From Rheinheimera nanhaiensis E407-8 (lineage in GTDB: Bacteria > Pseudomonadota > Gammaproteobacteria > Enterobacterales > Alteromonadaceae), in contig NZ_BAFK01000031.1 of the NCBI RefSeq assembly GCF_000296695.1, forward strand, positions 1 to 33,972: a DNA stretch of 33,972 nt, read 5' to 3'. Shown in pieces: positions 8,288 through 17,094 of this stretch (its first letter is position 1; every line of letters begins with the position of its first letter). The translations under genes were made by a program, and so were the position numbers. Under the pieces are notes generated by a model that worked only from the letters and a program-made list of their open reading frames with translations, did not search any database and had not been told where the DNA came from.

Positions 8288-8992
8288 TCAAGCATTGATA
8301 TCCAGGTGGCTTGTGAGTTTAAACCGGTTGGCAGGGTGATACAGAACTGCATAACAGATCGGTTGGCCGTGAGAATGTGTAATCCGGGTGACTTTCAGGC
8401 ACGGTACTCCATCGTCCACTTGAAGGTTGTGCTTTAGTATTTTCGTAGGCATCACCGCTTCTACCGTTATTTCAGCTTCAGTGACTGGTGCTATTGAGTT
8501 TAGATACTCACTGGCAGTTATCTTGCTAAAATCCTGCTGCAAAAACAACGGCACCCGTTCAGCATTTACATAACGTTCTTCCAACTGAATAGGTTGCTCA
8601 TTCTCTGAGTGCACGATGATAATTTTATAAACCGTTCTGCTATTAAGTGACAGCGTAAATGCGATGGCGTCGTTGGGGATTAGCGTCAGCTTGCTTAACA
8701 CGGTCATCTTATGCACATGACCACGGGAGCGAATTTCGTCTGCGATATTGCGGATTTCCAATAACGAACTTTGCGCGGCAGGTTCCTTTACAAATGTACC
8801 TACACTGGCAACGCGCTCAAGTACGCCACTGTTGACCAGCTCTTCGACGGCTTTTCGCGCGGTCATCCTACTGGCCGAAAAGTGGTTGGCCAATTCGGTT
8901 TCCGACGGGATTTGGCTGCCAGCTTTCCATAAACTGGCACTTATCTTCTTTTTAATCTCATTAGAAATGAGGCGGTACTTTGGCAGCTTCAT
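8288..8992 (-). CDS. HutC-like GntR/UTRA transcriptional regulator
   Basis: This 234-residue repressor-type protein has an N-terminal GntR winged helix (about 1-68, with GSQIPSETELANHFSASRMT and GVGTFV-like SVGTFVKEP) and a C-terminal UTRA ligand-binding domain (about 90-232). The stretches SLLEIRNIADEIRSRGH, PIQLEERYVNAERVP, LQQDFSKITASEYL and LYHPANRFKL follow HutC, the histidine-utilisation repressor that responds to urocanate. No hut catabolic genes lie nearby; instead the gene is divergent from a TonB-dependent receptor. It therefore probably controls that receptor locus through the GTATATAC palindromes between them, possibly with urocanate or another imidazole as inducer (inference). 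Translation starts at ATG 8992. Family call very secure; ligand unknown. Confidence 0.93.
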   Translation of the reverse strand: MKLPKYRLISNEIKKKISASLWKAGSQIPSETELANHFSASRMTARKAVEELVNSGVLERVASVGTFVKEPAAQSSLLEIRNIADEIRSRGHVHKMTVLSKLTLIPNDAIAFTLSLNSRTVYKIIIVHSENEQPIQLEERYVNAERVPLFLQQDFSKITASEYLNSIAPVTEAEITVEAVMPTKILKHNLQVDDGVPCLKVTRITHSHGQPICYAVLYHPANRFKLTSHLDINA

Positions 8993-9168
8993 GCAATGTC
9001 CATATTACCTATTAACAATAAGTTTGAAGTGGATATACAGCTATACCATTACACCTCAATGCATGAACGGTAATTTTATACTGGGTTGCACTTCCGCCAA
9101 CAGATTTTCCACGTTTGATCGGTGCTAAATGGGCGTTTCGCACAAGTTACATGTCAGCAACACTGTGC

Positions 9169-9180
9169 CAGTATATACCA
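9169..9180. promoter_or_regulatory. Putative HutC-type operator 1
   Basis: CAGTATATACCA contains the perfect palindrome GTATATAC. HutC proteins are known to recognise TGTA-N2-TACA; this copy keeps the inner eight bases but not both outer ones. It lies between a HutC-like gene and its divergent neighbour. Confidence 0.45.
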
Positions 9181-9260
9181 CGCGGCTACGCTGTCAATTT
9201 TTAATCAACTCAATCGGTATTTACCAAGGCAATCTTAGAAAATTAATTTCAAAACTGCCG

Positions 9261-9273
9261 TTGTATATACCGG
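9261..9273. promoter_or_regulatory. Putative HutC-type operator 2 near the receptor promoter
   Basis: TTGTATATACCGG matches TGTATATACA at nine of ten positions. A second degenerate copy, TTGTATAACAA, follows at 9281-9291. Both are within about 50 bases upstream of the TATAAT at 9310, where a bound repressor would obstruct RNA polymerase. Confidence 0.55.
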
Positions 9274-9361
9274 TATGCTGTTGTATAACAATTGAGCAAG
9301 CAGCGACTTTATAATAAATTCCGGCTTCAGCTGGTACAAATGCTACTCAGGAGAACATTCA

Positions 9362-12037
9362 ATGACAGCAATAAATATGACGCCTAGTCGTGTATATACC
9401 GCGATGTTGATGGCCGGTGCGGTGGCGGTTTCCACGCAAGCGAAGGCGCAAGACAGTGAGCCAGTTGAACGTATTCAAATTACCGGCTCAAAAATTAAAC
9501 GTACCGATATTGAAACAGCTAGTCCAGTATCGGTTATATCCTCAGCTGATATCAGTGCATCAGGTATTACTAATGTAGAAAACCTGCTGCAGGAAATGTC
9601 TTTTTCAGCTGGTGTGGCTGGTAACGCTACCAACGCTTACTGGACCAGTGGTGGTTATGGTACCGCGCAGGTCAATTTACGTGGCCTGGGTATTAAGCGT
9701 ACTCTGGTATTGTTAAATGGCCGTCGCGTCGTCGGCGGAGGTACTGGTGCCAATAGTTCGGTCGATTTGAATATGATCCCGACATCAATGATTGAGCGAA
9801 TTGAAGTTTTAAAAGACGGCGCATCGGCTGTATATGGTGCCGATGCGGTGGCCGGTGTGGTGAATATAATCACCAAAAAAGAGTTCAGCGGCGCTGAGCT
9901 AAACGTGAAGGCTGGTATGTCGGATAAGGGCGATGCTGAAAATCAGGATTTGAGCCTGACACTGGGCGGCGAATTTGACAAGGGTAATGTGGTTGTAAAT
10001 TTGAGTTACAACAACACGTCTGCGGTGCGTCAATCTGATCGTATTGCATGCTCAAAGTACGGTACAGAAGATGGCACTTTTGAGTGTTTTGGCAGCACCA
10101 CCAGCGAAGGTGGTCGTGCGTTATTGGCTGACGGAACTCAGGTTCAGTTTAACTTGGATCCAGATACCGCCACGAACGGTAACAACTATGGCCCTTATAA
10201 CAGCGCAATACACAGTTTTAACTCCATTCCTTATCTCAATGCTGTCAGCCCAATGGAGCGGATAAATATATCCAGCTTTGCTAACTACAACATTAATGAC
10301 TCGGTGCAGCTGTTTGTAGAAGCAAGTTACGCTAACCGGCAGGGGGAGCAAATCGTTACACCGAGGAATGGTTTCGCTGGTATCAAAGTCGATGCCGATT
10401 TTCAATACAACCCTACCGGTCAGGATCTAGAGTTTTTACGTCGGCGTAATACCGAACTGGGCGCGCCTTATTTTTTCCAGGAAACTAATACTGTTCGGGT
10501 TGTAACGGGGCTAACCGGTGTATTAAGCAATGGCTGGGAGTGGGACATATCGTACAACTATGGCCGCAATACTGGTACTGATGGCTGGACCTTTGATATT
10601 GACCCAGACCGAGCTGCACAAACTTTAGATGATAGCATTTGCACCTATGACAACAGCAATGGTATTCCTTGTGGTGACTGGTTCGGGAAAAACGAGCTGA
10701 CGCAAGACGTTATTGATTACGTAAAATACCGCCGTGAAGGAACCGGTGGCAATGAAATGCGTGTCTGGTCTGCAAATATGAATGGTTATTTATATGAGCT
10801 ACCAGCAGGCGGTCTAGGTTTTGCTATCGGTGCTGAAAGTCGAACAGAAAAAGGATGGCGAGATCCCGATTCCACGGTACTGCGTAACGGATTAGAGGAT
10901 CCCATCAGCGGAAGTTATGATGTCAATGAAATTTTTGGTGAGTTATCCGTCCCTCTGCTGGCCAATGAGTTTTTGGTTAAACAGTTATCAGTTGAACTAG
11001 CTGCACGATACTCCGATTACAACACAGCAGGCGCGGAAACGACTTACAAAATGGGTTTAACATGGAGTGTGAACGACAGCCTGATGCTGCGTGCTGTGCG
11101 TTCAACAGCGTTTCGTGCACCAGTGATTACTGAGCTCTTCGGCGGTACCAATGGCGAAAACCTACGCACGATAGACCCTTGTGAAAATGCTACCGGCGCG
11201 ATAGCTACAAACTGCCAGGCGGCAGGTGTACCCGCAGATTTTGTACAGGACGGCACGACAATTCTGACCAGTGTTGGCGGCAACCCCAAACTGGAACCGG
11301 AAACGGCTGACACTACCACAGTAGGTATCGTGTGGCAGCCTGAATTCCTTGAAGGTTTTTCTGCGACGATAGATTACTTCGATATTAGAATCGACGAAGC
11401 TATTACATCTGTTAATGGTTCCGATATGCTGCGGTTATGCTATGAAGACCCTATCGGTAACGCGAAGTTCTGCGATACCTTTACCCGGCATCCGGTAACT
11501 CACCAGGTTAATGAGTTGAATCAGCGCCCGGTGAATGCTGCGGTAGAAACTGTCAGCGGTGTTGACCTTAACACGGTATACAAATTTAACCTTTTTGGTT
11601 TGAGCAGCCGAGCGACTTTAGACATCACCCGTTTGCTAAAACATGAAAGCACTCCATTCCAAGGCCAACCTACTATCGACAAAGTAGGTTTTATTACTGA
11701 GGACCAAGGAAGTTACACTGAATGGCGTAGTAATTTAAGCTACAGCGTGATGACAGATGACTGGTCAGCAAGCTATTCCTTGCGTTATATCGGCAGTGCA
11801 GATGATGTCAATGGTACTGATTCCGACCCACTTGGTAAATCTGTCGGTTCAGTTACCTATTCCGATATATCAGCTTCATGGTACTACAGTGATGCGTTAA
11901 CATTTAGTCTGGGTGTCGACAACATTTTCGACAAAAAAGCACCGTATCTGACGTCATGGAACGATGCCAACACTGACGTTATGACATATGATCTTTTAGG
12001 ACGCCGCGGCTTCATCCGCGCCACCTACCAGTTCTAA
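9362..12037 (+). CDS. TonB-dependent outer-membrane receptor
   Basis: The 891-residue precursor has a signal peptide ending at AKA/QDS (about residue 29), a TonB-box-like segment ERIQITGS near 36-43, and a plug domain. Plug hallmarks include VNLRGLGIKRTLVLLNGRR, IERIEVLKDGASAVYGADA and GVVNIITKK. The rest is a long 22-strand-type beta-barrel, with late receptor motifs AVRSTAFRAPVITELFG and NIFDKKAP and a terminal Phe (ATYQF) typical of barrel proteins. Such receptors import scarce ligands (iron chelates, haem, peptides, sugars) using TonB energy. The two PepSY/reductase genes downstream suggest a metal chelate whose metal is released by reduction, and the divergent HutC-like regulator suggests an imidazole-related signal; both are inferences. 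The substrate cannot be read from sequence. The ATG at 9362 follows AGGAG at 9350-9354. Confidence 0.95.
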   Translation: MTAINMTPSRVYTAMLMAGAVAVSTQAKAQDSEPVERIQITGSKIKRTDIETASPVSVISSADISASGITNVENLLQEMSFSAGVAGNATNAYWTSGGYGTAQVNLRGLGIKRTLVLLNGRRVVGGGTGANSSVDLNMIPTSMIERIEVLKDGASAVYGADAVAGVVNIITKKEFSGAELNVKAGMSDKGDAENQDLSLTLGGEFDKGNVVVNLSYNNTSAVRQSDRIACSKYGTEDGTFECFGSTTSEGGRALLADGTQVQFNLDPDTATNGNNYGPYNSAIHSFNSIPYLNAVSPMERINISSFANYNINDSVQLFVEASYANRQGEQIVTPRNGFAGIKVDADFQYNPTGQDLEFLRRRNTELGAPYFFQETNTVRVVTGLTGVLSNGWEWDISYNYGRNTGTDGWTFDIDPDRAAQTLDDSICTYDNSNGIPCGDWFGKNELTQDVIDYVKYRREGTGGNEMRVWSANMNGYLYELPAGGLGFAIGAESRTEKGWRDPDSTVLRNGLEDPISGSYDVNEIFGELSVPLLANEFLVKQLSVELAARYSDYNTAGAETTYKMGLTWSVNDSLMLRAVRSTAFRAPVITELFGGTNGENLRTIDPCENATGAIATNCQAAGVPADFVQDGTTILTSVGGNPKLEPETADTTTVGIVWQPEFLEGFSATIDYFDIRIDEAITSVNGSDMLRLCYEDPIGNAKFCDTFTRHPVTHQVNELNQRPVNAAVETVSGVDLNTVYKFNLFGLSSRATLDITRLLKHESTPFQGQPTIDKVGFITEDQGSYTEWRSNLSYSVMTDDWSASYSLRYIGSADDVNGTDSDPLGKSVGSVTYSDISASWYYSDALTFSLGVDNIFDKKAPYLTSWNDANTDVMTYDLLGRRGFIRATYQF

Positions 12038-12053
12038 GTCATTGTTAACCGGT

Positions 12054-12096
12054 AGCACCTGAGTGGAATGGTATACAAGCATTCCACTCAGGTGCT
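12054..12096 (+). terminator. Perfect 17-bp hairpin after the TonB receptor gene
   Basis: AGCACCTGAGTGGAATG (12054-12070) and its exact complement (12080-12096) flank a 9-base loop. It starts 16 bases after the receptor stop. The T-run after it is short (TTACTTTATT), so it may terminate only partly or stabilise the receptor mRNA, lowering expression of the PepSY genes relative to the receptor. Confidence 0.7.
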
Positions 12097-12197
12097 TACT
12101 TTATTCAATAGTAAAAATCAATGAGTTGAACGGAACGAATGGTTTCATGTGCAGTTACTAAGCTGCTGTGTGAACCAGCCGCACTAGAGGGCTGATA

Positions 12198-12956
12198 ATG
12201 AATAAATCAATGCGGCTGCTGAAAATCAGCAGAAAATACCATAAATGGCTGATGGCGTTTATTGGCCTGCAGTTTATGGTTTGGTCGGTAACCGGGGCCT
12301 ATATGGTGTTTTTGGATATTGATTATATCCATGGCGATACTTTGGTTAATAATGAACAGGATAAAATCGATCCACAGCAGGTCACCTACTCACTGCAAAG
12401 TTTGTTACAACACTATCCGCAGGCAAAAGCCATTTCCTTGGGGCGTTATCTGGATAAGGTTGTATATCGTTTTACACTGGAAGAACAAAAGTTAGCCATT
12501 GATGCCAGTAGCGGCGCTGTAATGCCGCCGTTAGACCAGGCTCAGGCAGAAAAAGCTGCCCGCTTCTATTATAGCGGTGCAGGCACAGTCGAAAGTGCTG
12601 AGTTGATAAGTGAAAACGCCCCGTTTGAGCTCAATCCTGCGGTCATGCCAGCTTGGAGGGTAAATTTCACGGACTTCGGCGCCCCGGCAATTTATGTGTC
12701 TGCTGAGACGGGATTATTGGTTGGTAAACGGCATAGTTTCTGGCGCCTGTTTGACTGGATGTTCCGCTTTCATGTGATGGATTATGACGATGGTGCAGAT
12801 ATTGATAACAGCCTGTTGTTCTGGTTCACCATGTTAGGCATTTTAGCCTCGGTACTGGGACTAGTGCTGGCCTATTTCCGCGTGTTTCGCAAAGCAGATG
12901 AAGCATTACTTGCTCCTGATAGCAATGACAGTCACGTAGCAGGAGTAGCACGATGA
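12198..12956 (+). CDS. PepSY-associated membrane protein
   Basis: This 252-residue inner-membrane protein has one helix near the N-terminus (about 17-38, WLMAFIGLQFMVWSVTGAYM), a periplasmic PepSY-like region (about 40-175) and a C-terminal helix (about 205-228, LLFWFTMLGILASVLGLVLA). Histidines in RKYHKWL and FRFHVMDYDD sit close to the membrane and are conserved in the next gene's N-terminal half, where they could bind haem (inference). The ATG at 12198 has AGAGG at 12186-12190. The stop overlaps the start of the next gene in ATGA, indicating tight coupling. PepSY membrane proteins often accompany TonB receptors and are thought to help release or reduce imported ferric chelates. Confidence 0.85.
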   Translation: MNKSMRLLKISRKYHKWLMAFIGLQFMVWSVTGAYMVFLDIDYIHGDTLVNNEQDKIDPQQVTYSLQSLLQHYPQAKAISLGRYLDKVVYRFTLEEQKLAIDASSGAVMPPLDQAQAEKAARFYYSGAGTVESAELISENAPFELNPAVMPAWRVNFTDFGAPAIYVSAETGLLVGKRHSFWRLFDWMFRFHVMDYDDGADIDNSLLFWFTMLGILASVLGLVLAYFRVFRKADEALLAPDSNDSHVAGVAR

Positions 12957-14800
12957 ATTTGGTCAGAAAAATCCATAAATGGGCCTCCGTTATCGTCGGT
13001 GTTCAGTTTCTTATCTGGCTGGGTAGTGGCATGTACTTCAACTTTATGGATCATACCAAAGCGGCAGGACACACTTACAAAGTGCATCAGCATCCGTCGC
13101 TGGCCTGGAATACGCTGGCGTTGCAGGAGCCAGCCGACGTGCTACGGCAATATGCACCCAGCACCACGCTGTCGTTAATTGAGTTAGCGCAAAAACCCTA
13201 TTATTTGCTTAACCATCAGCGCGGTTTGTACGCTAACTTTGTCAACAAACACAGTTTAGTCGATGCGCGGACAGGTTTGCCAGTGACGCTTGATGTTGAT
13301 TTTGCTAAACAGTTGGCCAGCGCATCCTATAACGGACCGGGAGAAATTGTGTCTGCAACATTGCTGCAGCCACCGATTGCCGATTTACTCAAACAAAAGA
13401 ATCCTGTGTGGCAGGTAAACTTTGCCGATGAAATTAACACCAGCGTTTATGTTGAGGCCGATTCAGGCCGTATTGCCGGTCACAGTGATGATGATAAACG
13501 CCTGGCCGACTTTTTCCTGAAACTGCATTTTATGGATTATGCCAATGAAGGCAGTTTTAACAGCGCGCTAATGATAGTGTTTGCCTTTATTGCCCTATGG
13601 CTTAGCGGTACAGGTCTAGTCTGGACCATAGATCTGGCTCTACGCGGCCAGTATAAAATTAAGCTGTTTGCTCGCAAAACCACCGTTAAGTTATTTGACC
13701 GTAACCAAAAAAGTCTGGGACAGGTGGCTTTTTCCAATCATAAAAATTTATTAGATGGTTTGGTTGAGCACAATATTATCTTGCCTTCAACTTGTGGCGG
13801 TGGCGGTACCTGTGGTCGATGCCGCATTATGATAAATCAAAATGTTAAATCTACCGCTGCGGATCTGCAGCATTTTAGTGCCTTCGAACTAGAACAGGGT
13901 TACCGGTTGGCTTGTCAGCACTTCAGTGATGATGTTGAACATATGACATTAATGGACATAACTGATGCGAAGAAGTACCAGTTGGAATTAGTTAGCAGTA
14001 AATTTTTAAGCCCTTTTATTAAAGAGTTGCGCTTTACTACTCAATCGAAGATTCCTATGCGATATAAAGCTGGTGCATTTATGCGCTTCTTTATCCCTGA
14101 GGCAAGTGGCTGTTCGGTGCCCTTGGATGTGCCTGAGTTGCTACAACAGGACTGGCAGCATATTGACCGATTAAACTATCAACACGGTGCCTGTAGCAGG
14201 AGCTATTCCTTGGCTGGCATAGATGATACGACAAACGAGTTAGTGTTTGTCATTAAACTACAAAGTGCTAAGAACCCGTCCGTACTACCCGGTATCGGTT
14301 CGAACTATCTGGGTAACTTACGCATTGGCGACCGGGTTGAGGCCTTGGGGCCTTTTGAAGAGTTTTACGCTAGCCCCGGTAGCGATAAGACAATGGTACT
14401 GGTTGGCGCAGGTTCAGGCATGGCGCCACTTAAAGCGCTGATCGAAGAACAGTTAGCACTGCATCGGAATAATAAAGGTGATAAGCCACCACGCCCGCTG
14501 CATTTCTTTTACGGCGCTCGCAACGAAAATGATGTGATTTACGTTGATTACTTTTATGAGTTGGCGAAGCAGTATCCGCATTTTCATTACTACCCGGTGT
14601 TGTCACGACCGGACAAAGGCTGGCTTGGTGCGACTGGCTATGCTCAGCACGTGCTGGCGTTAAACTGGCAGAATGTGGTTGAGCAAGGTGAACCTGAGTT
14701 TTATTTGTGTGGGCCTAAAGGCTTAATGGATGACACTATTCGGTTGCTGCGCGACAAAGGTGTGCCAGAAAGTAATATTGCCTTTGATGAATTTAGCTAG
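12953..14800 (+). CDS. PepSY membrane domain fused to NqrF-like 2Fe-2S/FAD/NADH reductase
   Basis: The protein has 615 residues. Residues 1-235 repeat the layout of the preceding gene: helix about 11-30, PepSY region, FFLKLHFMDYANEG at 187-200, helix about 203-225. A plant-type ferredoxin domain follows with C281, C287, C290 and C321 (CGGGGTCGRC, then LACQ). Next come an FAD site RSYSLA (416-421), a nicotinamide-binding GAGSGMAP (485-492), FYGARNENDVIY and a CGP at 586-588, all as in NqrF. It should move electrons from cytoplasmic NADH through FAD and 2Fe-2S to the membrane part. With its partner gene and the upstream receptor, reduction of an imported metal chelate or periplasmic metal is the likely role (inference). 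No other nqr genes are present, so it is not the sodium pump subunit. Confidence 0.88.
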   Translation: MNLVRKIHKWASVIVGVQFLIWLGSGMYFNFMDHTKAAGHTYKVHQHPSLAWNTLALQEPADVLRQYAPSTTLSLIELAQKPYYLLNHQRGLYANFVNKHSLVDARTGLPVTLDVDFAKQLASASYNGPGEIVSATLLQPPIADLLKQKNPVWQVNFADEINTSVYVEADSGRIAGHSDDDKRLADFFLKLHFMDYANEGSFNSALMIVFAFIALWLSGTGLVWTIDLALRGQYKIKLFARKTTVKLFDRNQKSLGQVAFSNHKNLLDGLVEHNIILPSTCGGGGTCGRCRIMINQNVKSTAADLQHFSAFELEQGYRLACQHFSDDVEHMTLMDITDAKKYQLELVSSKFLSPFIKELRFTTQSKIPMRYKAGAFMRFFIPEASGCSVPLDVPELLQQDWQHIDRLNYQHGACSRSYSLAGIDDTTNELVFVIKLQSAKNPSVLPGIGSNYLGNLRIGDRVEALGPFEEFYASPGSDKTMVLVGAGSGMAPLKALIEEQLALHRNNKGDKPPRPLHFFYGARNENDVIYVDYFYELAKQYPHFHYYPVLSRPDKGWLGATGYAQHVLALNWQNVVEQGEPEFYLCGPKGLMDDTIRLLRDKGVPESNIAFDEFS

Positions 14801-14809
14801 CTAAAACGG

Positions 14810-14839
14810 AACTGCGTGGGACGATTCCGCGCAGTTTTT
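14810..14839 (+). terminator. Rho-independent terminator of the PepSY/reductase operon
   Basis: A 12-bp stem (14810-14821 with 14825-14836, two G-T wobbles, loop CGA) runs into TTTTT at 14835-14839. It lies 9 bases after the reductase stop and between convergent genes. Confidence 0.8.
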
Positions 14840-14854
14840 ACTTTGAAGCTGTGA

Positions 14855-16261
14855 TCAGGCTGTTTTAAGTCTGATCACAAAACGCGTGCTCTCTAAATCT
14901 GATTCGACATTAATTTGTCCTTCGTGTGCTTCCACAATGGCTTTGGTAATAGCCAACCCTAAACCGGCACCTTCACTATGCCGTTGCCTTGATTGATCTG
15001 CACGATAAAAGCGCTCAAATAAATACGGTAAATGTTCCGGAGGAATAGGCGGTCCAGGATTTTCGACGCTGATAGTGATCGAGTCTGGTGATGCCAGTGC
15101 TGTTGTTACTGTAATGCTTTGGCTCTGAGCAGTGTATCTCAATGCGTTTGACAGCAGATTGGTTAAAGCATGTCGCAGTAAGGTGCGATCAGCCTGCACC
15201 AAAATTACCGGACCGGAAAAATGCAAACTAACACCAGACTCTTCAGCAAGGGCTTCAAAAAAGTCAAAAATCGCCTGAATTTCGTCCACCAGATTTAACG
15301 TTTGCTTTTGCAGTGTGAGTAAACCGTTCTGGCTTTTCGCTAACCACAACATATCGCTTATCATTTTATTCAGCCGCTCCAGCTCCTCCAGATTGGAGAA
15401 CAGCAGATTCTGGTACTCGTCGGCGCTGCGCGCGCGCGATAAACTAACCTGGGTTTGCGTGATCATATTGGTCAGCGGTGTTCGTAGCTCATGCGCAATG
15501 TCGGCACTAAAGTGCGACAGCTTGGTAAACCCTTGCTCCAGTCGGTCTAACATCAGATTAAAAGACTGCACCATATGCCGCAGCTCGGCCGGGACCTCGC
15601 CCGGTGATAAGCGAATATCCAGTTTATTGGTTTGAATATCACGCATTTGCGCGCTTAAACCCCGAAGTGGGTTTAGCCCCTGGTGCACTGCAAGCCAGGC
15701 CGCCAGCAAGGTGAGCAGTGCAGAGCCGAGTAAAATCAGCCCCAGGCTACGCTGTAACTGCGCCAAGAAATGTTCATGAAAACTGATGTCGATAGCGGCA
15801 ATCACCTGATACTGCTGATCTGCCGTGGTGAAAAGGCTGAACACGCCGCGATAGGCTTTGCCGTCCAGCTGCCAATTGTGGATGGCTTTGGCATTATAGT
15901 CGGCACTGGCCGGAGTGTTGGCAGCCAGCAGGCTTAAGTCAACGTCGGCATTGCGGTACAGTAAGCGGTTCTGGCTATCCATCACCTGATAGTAAACACC
16001 GTGATGGCCCGATACCGCTTTGGAGAGCGTCTGCGCCGGCTGTTGCTGGCCGTTCTGCCCGGCAGTCATCGTGTGCTCAACCGCATGCAGGATCACAGCT
16101 AATTCGTCGACATCCTGCTCGATAAAGTGATGTTCGACTGAGCTCAGTAGCAATTGCTGCACGAAAAACAGGCAAACCGAAATGGTCAGCGCGACAAAAA
16201 GCACCACGCGAACGGTGATCGACAGGGGGCGTGTGCCAGCGTTATGCATCAGATTGCTCAT
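14855..16261 (-). CDS. cusS: Copper-responsive sensor histidine kinase (CusS/CopS type)
   Basis: The 468-residue inner-membrane kinase has helices at about 17-40 and 172-192 that flank a periplasmic sensor loop of about 130 residues. HAMP, dimerisation and ATPase domains follow. The phosphorylated histidine is H257 in [13 protein letters not shown]. The N box contains N372 (LLSNALRYT), G1 is [11 protein letters not shown] and G2 is [12 protein letters not shown]. The sequence style ([20 protein letters not shown]) is that of heavy-metal sensors CusS/CopS/PcoS. It overlaps the response-regulator gene upstream by 20 bases and lies divergent from copA, whose promoter carries a CusR-type box. It should sense periplasmic Cu(I) or Ag(I) and phosphorylate that regulator. 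The metal is inferred from neighbours. Confidence 0.92.
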   Translation of the reverse strand: MSNLMHNAGTRPLSITVRVVLFVALTISVCLFFVQQLLLSSVEHHFIEQDVDELAVILHAVEHTMTAGQNGQQQPAQTLSKAVSGHHGVYYQVMDSQNRLLYRNADVDLSLLAANTPASADYNAKAIHNWQLDGKAYRGVFSLFTTADQQYQVIAAIDISFHEHFLAQLQRSLGLILLGSALLTLLAAWLAVHQGLNPLRGLSAQMRDIQTNKLDIRLSPGEVPAELRHMVQSFNLMLDRLEQGFTKLSHFSADIAHELRTPLTNMITQTQVSLSRARSADEYQNLLFSNLEELERLNKMISDMLWLAKSQNGLLTLQKQTLNLVDEIQAIFDFFEALAEESGVSLHFSGPVILVQADRTLLRHALTNLLSNALRYTAQSQSITVTTALASPDSITISVENPGPPIPPEHLPYLFERFYRADQSRQRHSEGAGLGLAITKAIVEAHEGQINVESDLESTRFVIRLKTA

Positions 16262-16928
16262 CGTCCAGTTTATAGCCCATACCGCGCACGGTATGGATCA
16301 GTTTTGCCGCAAAGCCGTCATCAATTTTGGCGCGCAAGCGGCGAATAGCAACGTCAATCACATTGGTGTCGCTGTCAAAATTCATATCCCATACCTGCGA
16401 GGCGATTAACGAGCGCGGCAGTACTTCACCACGGCGGCGCATTAGCAGTTCAAGCAAACTAAATTCCTGATTACTCAGCGCTATTTTGGCACCGCTACGA
16501 CTAGCTTTACGCTTAGCAATATCCAGTTGTAAATCGGCAACCTGTAATAATTCTGACTGCGGTGCGGCCTGACCACGCCGTAGCAGGGTTCTGACCCGTG
16601 CCAGCACCTCTGAGAAAGCAAAGGGTTTGATCAGGTAGTCGTCGGCGCCAAGCTCCAGGCCTTTCACCCGGTCGTCGACACTGTCGCGGGCCGACAGAAA
16701 TAGTACCGGCGTATGGTTATGATTTTCTCTTAGCGCCTGAACAATACGTAAGCCGCTGACGTCCGGCAGCATCACATCCAGCATGATTAAATCGAAATCT
16801 TCTGTCATCGCCAGATGATGACCGTCCAGGCCATTTCTGACCAGTGACACCTGAAAACCGGCTTCGCTCAGGCCTTGCTTTAAATAGTCACCGGTTTTTT
16901 GTTCATCTTCTACAATCAGCAAACGCAC
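16242..16928 (-). CDS. cusR: Copper response regulator (CusR/CopR type, OmpR family)
   Basis: The preferred start is GTG 16928, giving [13 protein letters not shown] as in CusR/CopR, with GGGGAG six bases upstream; an in-frame ATG at 16946 would add six residues and would swallow that ribosome site. The 228-residue product has a receiver domain with acidic pocket near E7-E9, phospho-acceptor D51 in [10 protein letters not shown] and K101 in LIKPF. A winged-helix effector follows (about 128-225, with [14 protein letters not shown] and [10 protein letters not shown]). The phosphorylated protein should bind the 17009-17024 box and activate copA and possibly its own operon. It overlaps the kinase gene downstream. 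Confidence 0.93.
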   Translation of the reverse strand: MRLLIVEDEQKTGDYLKQGLSEAGFQVSLVRNGLDGHHLAMTEDFDLIMLDVMLPDVSGLRIVQALRENHNHTPVLFLSARDSVDDRVKGLELGADDYLIKPFAFSEVLARVRTLLRRGQAAPQSELLQVADLQLDIAKRKASRSGAKIALSNQEFSLLELLMRRRGEVLPRSLIASQVWDMNFDSDTNVIDVAIRRLRAKIDDGFAAKLIHTVRGMGYKLDDEQSDA

Positions 16929-17008
16929 CTTGTTCTCCCCAAACATGGATCTGGCATAGCTCTGGCAGTATTACGCCATAAACCGCCGCACAGCAACATG
17001 ACGCTAAG

Positions 17009-17024
17009 ATTACAACTTTGTCAT
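17009..17024. promoter_or_regulatory. CusR/CopR-type box upstream of copA
   Basis: ATTACAACTTTGTCAT reads in reverse as ATGACAAAGTTGTAAT. This differs from the CusR-type consensus ATGACAA-NN-TTGTCAT at one specified position. It lies in the gap between cusR and copA, about 40 bases upstream of a TATACT -10 candidate at 17057-17062 that lacks a good -35, as expected for an activator-dependent promoter. A wider inverted repeat, AACATGAC/GTCATGTT, surrounds it (16995-17027). Confidence 0.7.
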
Positions 17025-17094
17025 GTTCAGGTCATGCTGCTGACAGTTTCGTACACTATACTGCTTAGCATACAAAATGTATTGGAGGTTCCAG

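Larger units (their letters stand above)
8993..9361. promoter_or_regulatory. Divergent regulator/TonB-receptor control region
   Basis: This 369-base region holds the promoters of the HutC-like regulator (leftward) and the TonB-dependent receptor (rightward). A TATAAT at 9310-9315 is the best -10 for the receptor, about 50 bases before its ATG. Two copies of the palindrome GTATATAC (9171-9178 and 9263-9270) and a related TTGTATAACAA (9281-9291) lie upstream. AGGAG at 9350-9354 is the receptor's ribosome site. No convincing gene is present. Confidence 0.6.

Noticed and set aside
16929..16946. ATG start of cusR six codons upstream
   Set aside because: GGGGAG lies between this ATG and GTG 16928, and family members begin at the equivalent of MRLLIVEDE.
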